The notes under the pieces are model-generated. The model was not told where the DNA came from. It saw only the letters and a list, made by a program, of their open reading frames with translations, and searched no databases. DNA of 19,276 nt from Discostella pseudostelligera (lineage: Eukaryota; Bacillariophyta; Thalassiosirophyceae; Thalassiosirales; Thalassiosiraceae). The stretch lies in NCBI GenBank assembly GCA_036940085.1, contig JALLBK010000171.1, forward strand, positions 1 through 19,276, given 5' to 3'. How positions within the stretch are numbered: position 1 is the stretch's first letter; every line of letters begins with the position of its first letter. Shown here one piece after another: positions 9,034 through 16,300 of this stretch. Made by a program: the position numbers and the translations under genes.

Positions 9034-9452
9034 TTACATCGGGTTGAATCTCGGGAACGTCTTCATTCGTAGCTTTTTCAGCTGCGCTCGTAAGTCAGTG
9101 ATCTCGACTTCTCTTGCATCATTGTCATTTGCGATCTTCCGAATTTCCATTATGAGTTTCATTTTCATCTGCTGATCACCTGCGGTTTGATGTCCCTGAA
9201 ATGCAGCAGTACGGACTTATTGCATTAATCAGCATCGTGATCACGTTCCTGGTCTATTCGCGGAATGATTCTATCATGACTTACTTTGGAAATGTCTTCG
9301 TAGATCTTTTGGCTCTCCTCGATTTGCGATCGAATCGAGAAGACTTGCTCGCGAAGTAGAAGATTCTCCTGCTGCTTTTGCTCAATTTCTTTGGCGAAAC
9401 GTTTAGACTCGTTCTCGAGTCGAGTAATCTGCGTCTTGTCAATGACAGGCAT
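9034..9452 (-). CDS. small coiled-coil protein, two exons
   Basis: Exons (minus strand) are 9452-9285 and 9195-9034, separated by an 89-bp GTAAGT...CAG intron, giving 109 aa. Splicing at phase 0 joins EDISK to GHQTAGDQQ and extends an uninterrupted coiled coil. Without splicing the frame runs into a short unrelated tail. Nearly the whole protein (about 8-98) is Glu/Lys/Gln/Leu-rich with heptad spacing, for example ITRLENESKRFAKEIE and EITDLRAQLKKLRM, ending KTFPRFNPM. No family is recognised. It starts only 89 bp after the stop of the large MORN gene on the same strand and its stop is 33 bp from that of the kinase-like gene. Its promoter would therefore overlap the 3' end of the MORN gene. 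A missed upstream exon is possible because CAG precedes the start region, but none is visible. Confidence 0.65.
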
Positions 9453-9541
9453 GACACTGTTTACGGTCAGTATAGCAGGAAATAATAGCCGAGTCAATAC
9501 ATCAACACTGTTTTTACTCAATTTAAATCGACTTCAACTCG

Positions 9542-12500
9542 CTAAGAGATGAAAATATTGGGTACTGGTGGCCCTTGATGTTGTTGAGGCATCGGGACAT
9601 ATTGTATTTGCTGCACGGGAATCGGCAAGCCAGCGCTTGAATACACAGAACCAGCACCGCCATATACACTGCCCACCGCTGATCCATAGTTCATCACAGC
9701 ATTCTGATGCGCCATCATAACATGAGGCGATGGCATGAACTGCATGATGGACGGGGGCATGAACCCCGACATACCTCCCCCACTCACTACGGATACTGCA
9801 CCGCTCGGGAATCCGACGGATCGAGATCCAAGAGACAAACTAGAATTGATCCTTTGCATTCCAGACACCACAGATTGCCCACCACCCATAGCGGCCACGA
9901 GGTGGTCGTGAGGTCCCTCTTTCAATACTCCTCGAACCCATTCACCTTCCGCGATTAATCCAAAATCATACCTCATCATACCATTTCCGTGAGGAATTTG
10001 ATCGCCATTTACCTCACCAGTGTACCTTCCAGAATGACCTTTCATATCTATCCACTCCATACCACGAACATTGCTCTTTTCTTTGCCATCGTGAGCATCA
10101 TTCTTGCGCGCATTCCACGGCAAAACCATGCCACTTTTCGTAGCACTCTTGCCCTTACCACCCCAGGAGGTAAATCCACTACGGATGCGTGCATACTGAG
10201 CAGCCGCGTCTTGACATCCGTCTGTCCACGTTCCTTCGTAGAAGACGCCATTTTCGTACTTCATGCTACCACTTCCATCGGGCTTGCCATCCTCGTTTAC
10301 GTGACCTGTGTAGATGCCATGATCACCGAATTGATCACAGTAGGGCATTTGCTTGACTTTCCATACCTTCTTGCGTTGGCTGTTGGTGAGGTTGGTAGGA
10401 GTGCGACCTATCAATTTACTGGCCTTCTTAGCAATGCCACTACTCTCGTCGGCGGATTCTCTCGCTGATGCTGTCGTTGCATACTTCATCCAATCCTTAT
10501 TGGATTCGGGCTGTTGATGAAATTCCGACATTTCATCCGACTTCTGTGGGAAGATTGTTCGAGCAAGCGGAGAGTGGGGTGCTCCAGGAGTCATCATTTG
10601 TAGCTGACTCACGACGATATCTATGGATGGGATATCGGGATGCGCTTTGGAATCGGCGCCTTTGGTAGCATGGTTGAGCACGCTGTTGCTGGTTTTGGAG
10701 GAACATCGCTTAGCATCAGTTCTTTCGACAGTAATACGTCCCTGTCGAGGCTTTGATGTGGATCGGGAACGTGAATGAGATGATCCATCTTGAGAACTTG
10801 CTGTAGTAGACTGTTCTTTTATCGATGATGAGCTCGTAGTGGTGCTTCCATCGGCCATCTTTTCCAATAATTTGATTCGACGCAACGCCGCCTCGGCTCG
10901 ATTGATGATATCTGCACCCTGTTTCCTGGTCTTATCGTCTCTGTAGGCGGCAGTAGATGAACTTCGCCTAGGTGTGGAAGGTTTGGAACTCTTCTTCGAC
11001 TCTGTTTCCTCGGAACTCAATCGACCGTTATCGTCGAGTGCAACGACCTTGTCAACATACGCATGCTCATCCTGCTTACTATCTTTGTACTTCTCACTGC
11101 ATGTCACAGATCGATGACTCGTGTGCGACTTATGGCTCGTCTGAGACTTGTGAGACTTTTGACTTGTTGCCGACACCGATGGTGAATCGGATGATCGATC
11201 TGACGGATGGAGGGTGCGGTTGTTGGTTGGGATGGTTGCTGGTGACTTCTTGGATCCTTGCTTCATTGGAATCGACGAAGAAGCAGATGATGATACAGCA
11301 GAAGGTGGCTCATCGTCATCGGATTCAAGACAGCTGAGAGTAATGGAACATTCCTCATTATCTTCAACTTGAGGCGAGCTTTCCAACGATGAATCGGTAG
11401 AAACGTATGGGGGCACTTCATGAACAATCGATCGTCGTCTCGCAGTGGTGGTATTGAACTTGGAATGGTCTTGTTCCAATTGATGACGCTCTTTGTTGAC
11501 TCTATTGCGTGGTGGAGTATCACGGTTGCTCTCCTTTTCTTTGGCTTCCTTAATGCATAATGCACAGGTAGTGGACAAGATGCGCCAACCTCGACCGCTG
11601 CTACTGCGTCGCTGTAGCTGTACAATTGGGTGGAAGATACAGCATCCATGCGAGTCAAGTTGGGCTACATTGCTGTTAGGAGTAGTAGGGATGAGTCTTC
11701 GTGAGTGACTACTGCTATCAGTATTGTCACCCCGATGGCCTGAAGACTTTGTAGAGGAGGAGATGGTGGATGTTGTGGTTTGCTCGCTATTGCGATGCAT
11801 CTTTGGCCTCAACGTTGGCGTTGGAATAATGTCCACAGAAGACTGCTTTCGTTCACTACTTTTCTCTCGAGTCGTCGTCACAGTAGTAGATTTGGTATGT
11901 ATTGTAGAAGTGATAGTGTGGCCCCCTGCTCGACCGGAACGATCCAATTGATGCGACGACTTTTCCTTTTCCTTCGAATGGCGGGATGAGACGTTCTTAC
12001 TACTGCATGATAATGATGTTCCCGATTGCCTTGGACGATCAGTTTGCTCCTGTTGGCCACGATGCCCATCGTGATGATTCGTAGATCTTGACTGTGATCT
12101 AATGCTGCCATTCCTCGACTTTGTTTGTGTAGTGCTACTCCCCGAGCTCTTCTCTTTGGTACTACTACTTGATCGTGATGCTGTGGAAGGTCGCAGCAAT
12201 TGTTGTCGCGACTTTGGCCCCTCCCTCTCCTGTTCATACCGTTGATCGTAACTTCGAGATCTCGAAGATTGGATACTAATACAATCATCCTTATCCTTTC
12301 GTATGGCCACATTTACTCTTTGGTCCAATCGCAGCGGCGGTGGAGGCAGCGGTGGAGGGGGTGGATAAAATCGCGACGATGATGATCTCTCGCCGCTTAC
12401 GCTCTTAGAATACGGACGAGATTGACGACTCTCGCTCGAACTAGTGTCAGTGCTAGATTCAGTAGCCGACGTCGAGGGTGATTGCGGAACTACATCTCTT

Positions 12501-12769
12501 CCTCTGCTCGAGCTGCGCGTTTTACCTCGGCTAGTACTAGCCTTCCTCCGGAGAATATTCATTGCATTCGACGCCTCGCCACTGTTATGCGGTTGGTGCT
12601 GGTGCCGCCTCCCCTCTTCCTTGTTTGTTACGACGATATTATTGGCTGCGGTGATATGTTGGTGAGTGTGATTATGACGGAATAATAAGCAGGTTGATTG
12701 CGTGAAGGGGAAGAGGAAAGCAGGGAGGGAGGAGGAGTTTTGTTTGGGGGCGATCGATGACTCTTTCAT
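9542..12769 (-). CDS. Ser/Arg-rich CxxH-CxxC MORN protein (shorter paralogue)
   Basis: A single 1075-codon frame without introns. The ATG at 12769 follows an in-frame TGA directly, but residues 1-69 are unlike the rest. Met70 (12562, beginning NILRRKASTSRGK) is an alternative start. Residues 70-360 are Ser/Arg/Thr-rich and disordered, with a proline run FYPPPPPLPPPPL (134-146). Residues 371-405 form a compact motif, C377-x2-H380 and C402-x2-C405, with conserved DxHGxCIFH and W395; a zinc site is inferred. A Ser/His/Lys repeat (SHKSQTSHKSHTSHRS) follows mid-protein. Residues 807-949 form a double-MORN module: YTGHVNEDGKPDGSGSMKYE, VFYEGTWTDG, a spacer with GFTSWGGKGK and LPWNARKND, then YTGEVNGDQIPHGNGMMRYD and EGEWVRGVL. 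The tail is Gly/Met/Ser/Pro-rich. MORN motifs usually bind membranes or proteins. It is paralogous to the divergent gene at 13307. The molecular role is unknown. Confidence 0.85.
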   Translation of the reverse strand: MKESSIAPKQNSSSLPAFLFPFTQSTCLLFRHNHTHQHITAANNIVVTNKEEGRRHQHQPHNSGEASNAMNILRRKASTSRGKTRSSSRGRDVVPQSPSTSATESSTDTSSSESRQSRPYSKSVSGERSSSSRFYPPPPPLPPPPLRLDQRVNVAIRKDKDDCISIQSSRSRSYDQRYEQEREGPKSRQQLLRPSTASRSSSSTKEKSSGSSTTQTKSRNGSIRSQSRSTNHHDGHRGQQEQTDRPRQSGTSLSCSSKNVSSRHSKEKEKSSHQLDRSGRAGGHTITSTIHTKSTTVTTTREKSSERKQSSVDIIPTPTLRPKMHRNSEQTTTSTISSSTKSSGHRGDNTDSSSHSRRLIPTTPNSNVAQLDSHGCCIFHPIVQLQRRSSSGRGWRILSTTCALCIKEAKEKESNRDTPPRNRVNKERHQLEQDHSKFNTTTARRRSIVHEVPPYVSTDSSLESSPQVEDNEECSITLSCLESDDDEPPSAVSSSASSSIPMKQGSKKSPATIPTNNRTLHPSDRSSDSPSVSATSQKSHKSQTSHKSHTSHRSVTCSEKYKDSKQDEHAYVDKVVALDDNGRLSSEETESKKSSKPSTPRRSSSTAAYRDDKTRKQGADIINRAEAALRRIKLLEKMADGSTTTSSSSIKEQSTTASSQDGSSHSRSRSTSKPRQGRITVERTDAKRCSSKTSNSVLNHATKGADSKAHPDIPSIDIVVSQLQMMTPGAPHSPLARTIFPQKSDEMSEFHQQPESNKDWMKYATTASARESADESSGIAKKASKLIGRTPTNLTNSQRKKVWKVKQMPYCDQFGDHGIYTGHVNEDGKPDGSGSMKYENGVFYEGTWTDGCQDAAAQYARIRSGFTSWGGKGKSATKSGMVLPWNARKNDAHDGKEKSNVRGMEWIDMKGHSGRYTGEVNGDQIPHGNGMMRYDFGLIAEGEWVRGVLKEGPHDHLVAAMGGGQSVVSGMQRINSSLSLGSRSVGFPSGAVSVVSGGGMSGFMPPSIMQFMPSPHVMMAHQNAVMNYGSAVGSVYGGAGSVYSSAGLPIPVQQIQYVPMPQQHQGPPVPNIFIS

Positions 12770-13306
12770 TCACCAAGAAGTCGTCGAACGTCTTGCGTAA
12801 AGAGGAATCAGTATCGTAGCATGTGGTCAACGATTGTGGTCATTTTCAGGGGGGAGGGCTTGTGTGATTTTGATCGATGGCTGTAGTGGCTAGGGTCTTC
12901 CAGTTTGTCGCAAGTTGAAGTCGCATTAGAGCGCGCCAAAAGACCGCCATCGTATTAGGAGTAGGTTGAGTATGTTGCAACGGACTGCGGACAGTCGGTC
13001 GGCAAGGGGCTGGATCGATCGAAGTGAAACCCCGATATTGGCGATAATATTGAAGTGAAATCTCGCCAAAATACTGGTAGGAGTAGTCTATCTATGGTAT
13101 CGTATGCCAGTGGTAAGTAGGAGTACCTTTTGTATCTAGATTTTGAATCTTCCCTGCTCCGGCCGCTATGGTACGTACTGCAGCCAGGCACCACATGACC
13201 CATGACCATGATACTCTCTTAGGTACAATAGTACTCTACTCTAACTCTAGGAGCTAGGGTGAGAATGAGATGGCCCGCCACCACAACCATAACTGCTTAG
13301 ACTGAG
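12770..13306. promoter_or_regulatory. shared spacer between divergent MORN genes
   Basis: This 537-bp spacer separates the two start codons, and is longer if the minus-strand gene starts at 12562. It holds no reading frame with coding character. One exact E2F-type octamer (GCGCCAAA, 12933-12940) is present. A direct repeat GAAGTGAAAYCYCG lies at 13021-13034 and 13052-13065, with a TATTGGCGA element and its inverted partner TCGCCAAAATA inside it. The two paralogues probably share regulation from here. This is inferred from position alone. Confidence 0.5.
13021..13070. repeat. 31-bp direct repeat with inverted GGCGA/TCGCC
   Basis: GAAGTGAAACCCCG (13021-13034) and GAAGTGAAATCTCG (13052-13065) are spaced by 31 bp. 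TATTGGCGA (13036-13044) faces TCGCCAAAATA (13063-13073) as an inverted pair, and ATATT...ATAATAT flanks GGCG. The arrangement could be a paired binding site in the bidirectional promoter, but it may also be chance in a short spacer. Confidence 0.4.
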
Positions 13307-16300
13307 ATGACTCTCGGCGAGGAGCCGGCGGGGGGGGGATCAACGTGGAGTGGAAGTGATGGAGATGGCGATGGAAATAGGGGCGTTGATCCGGAGGGTG
13401 CCATCGTGCTGTCGCCTCGCGCTGGTAGCAGCGGTAGATGGGGTGGAGGGGTGGGCGGCGCAGCCAACAATCATGGCGGTGCTCGCTCTTGCTCTAATTC
13501 GCGACAGAGCCAGAATCCACGCCAAACTCAGCAATCACTGCAACAGCAACTGTCGGCGCACCCGCAACCAGCGGCGGGAGAACCAGGAACAGGAACCCTC
13601 TCAACTACAAATGCAAAAAGTAGGAGCAGATCGAAGTCGAAGAACAAAATAATTGCTTCCGATATTAGTCAAAGCTCTTCCCACCGTCAACATTTGATGG
13701 ATGACAGTACTGCTTCAGTTTCCAAAGCTCGGTCCAAAAAGAAACAATCTGCTGCGTCATCTGTCACTAGAAAAGCATCGTCAAGCCGTCAACGTTTGGT
13801 GGATGACCATGACCATGCAGTATCCTTCGTGTCTTTAATAACTCAATCCAAAAATAATAAGCAATCCAGGTCCAACGAGAGGGGCGGCTTGATCATCCAA
13901 TGTTCGTCGGATGACAATGCAGAAGAATCCACTCATAATGAATCTTGGTCGAAACCAACGAGGGCGGCGTCCACCAGCAGAAGGGGCTCAACACAACGTC
14001 GATTTTCGGTGCAGGACAATGCATCCTCTGCCAGCTTCAGTGTGAGGGATGCCAACAACAACAATAGCAGCAGCAATATCAACTTCGATGCTAACAACGA
14101 CGAGCATACACACACCAATGAGAGGCTTAACGATAAACCCAAAAAGAAATCCAAACCGGCATTTCCCGGCGCAAAATTCGATGCTCATGGAAATTGCATC
14201 TTTCATTCCTCGATGCGGCTCCAAGAACGTCGATTTGACAAGTGGCACATTTTTCACAAAAATTGTCCCATATGTCGTAGTGAGGATGGAAATAGAAAAG
14301 GAAAGTATGATGACGCGGGTAATAGGGGTGGTACTACGAAAAGGGTCTCACGACTTCAACAACCCGAAGAGGACGATATTCGAGGAAGATCACTCTCAAA
14401 AATACGATCCATGTCGCGGGGAGTTGTTCGCTCCATTAGCAGAACTCGTGGCTTTGATATGAACCGTACATCTCCAGAGCGGGAAGAGGGCGGCGGTGGC
14501 GGTGATGGTGGCGACGATATGAATGAAAATAATAATAGAACGGGGAGGAATAGCCGCATCAGCCTATCCAGAATGCCAAGCATTCCATTCAATTCATCGG
14601 ATAGTCACATAATCAACAACAATGTTGAGAATTCCAGTTATCAGTCTGTGGAAGAAGATGAGGTGGGCTCTGGAGGAGGGAATAGCTCCGCATGCTCAGA
14701 CTCAATTAATGATGTGAAAAGAAAGGAAGATCGAGGCAGCGACGGCAGCGTTAGAAGCAATCCAAAAACGAGGAGAGCCATGTTCACAGCGATGATTTCT
14801 AAACCACCACCGTCCTTTGATGATTTTTCCAATTATTATCATGGTGACAAACGGCGGTCATTGTCGCCAAGGAGACGACGTGATTATTGCCAAAGTATTG
14901 CCACTCGCAGTGTATCGCCTCCGCGCACACCTGGAAATCGTAGTAGTTGTCGTCGCGGAAGGATGAACTCATCTGAAGTATCCTACGATCGTCGTCCTCG
15001 GTCGCTGAGTACCAATGTGCGGCGAGCACCATCGTTTGACAGTCGATCGTCATTTAGGCGTGGAGAGAGAAGGAGAAGTTATAGTCGGTCGCCACCCCCC
15101 GCCTCCTCGAGGTCTCGATCACCGCCTGCTCGCGATGGCAATAGAAAGTCCTCGTACAGCCGTGACGACGGTATTCTACCACCACCACCGCAGGAATTAC
15201 GTCGCAATCACAGCCAGAGAAATGATGACTCATCGCCCATGAGTTCTCGGGGGAGTGTTAATGGATCCTGTCGGCAACAAAACCGCAATCGTCGTTCGTC
15301 GGAGAACCCAACAAGCATCGGTCGTAGAATGAGAAGAAGCCGTTCTCCAATTAATGCACGAAGGCGTAGACGCAGAGACCATCGCAATTCACTGTCTCCT
15401 TCCATTCGATCAACAGGTTCATCGAGATCCTTTGGCAGTGCAAATCATCGAATGAGTAGGTTAGAACCACCGAAGCGTTCCTTTTCTAAGGGTCGTGCCA
15501 TGTCTGCTGGCAGGAGGGGTAGCAATAGACGACCCCCTCCGATACGGTCATATTCTCAATTACGGAATCACGAGCGAAGATCATCGTCTCGGGGACGGCC
15601 GATGTCGAACGGACTACTCGGAGGCCGCCGTTCTAGGAGTCAAGGGCCCGTCGGTGCCGATTCATACGCATTGGTAGTCAGAGAACGCACACCGTCACCT
15701 ACTCATCCTTATGCTCCTCGTCGACGTGTCTCTCCTTCTCGACGCCCACCGATGGAGAACCAATTGGTGGAATATGATTTCAATCAGAGGCGGCATCGAA
15801 ATTCACTGAGTCCCTCCCCCGCGACAACCCGTCGTCGTCAACAAGACAAATCATTTACTCCATCGAAATTCAGATCACAATCAAGCGATAGTCTTATGCG
15901 GCGGAATGCTACGTGGGGTTCGAAATCACCCCCAAGACCTTCGATGAGAGGACGATCACGGTCACCATCTGTATCGGAAAAGACGAGATCGCGGTCCTCT
16001 ACGCCTGAGATCTGGATTGTATGTCCCATAACTGAAGATGATCCGTTTGAGAATTCATTCGCAACATTTGAAGAATGGAATTTATCACCCGCACCGCAAT
16101 CGAAACATCATCGAACACCAATATCTGGATTGACGGATAGTGGAAAGGGGAGGGGGGAAATTCCAATGGATAGCGTACTCGCAATCAGTGACACGTCAAT
16201 TGGTCGGTTGCCGTTTGAATTTCCAGAGAGGCGAAATTCGTTTGATTTGTCACCGCCGACACATAATTCGATGAACAAGACGCAACCAACAATGAAGCAA

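Noticed and set aside
9453..9541. Possible exon linking the shorter MORN gene to the coiled-coil gene
   Set aside because: The MORN frame has a clean stop at 9542 after a tail comparable to its paralogue's, and no donor in that tail gives a convincing in-frame junction.
11113..11169. Short tandem in the Ser/His/Lys-repeat part of the shorter MORN gene, considered as a CRISPR-like or satellite array
   Set aside because: It is a coding low-complexity repeat in frame with the gene, with no spacers.
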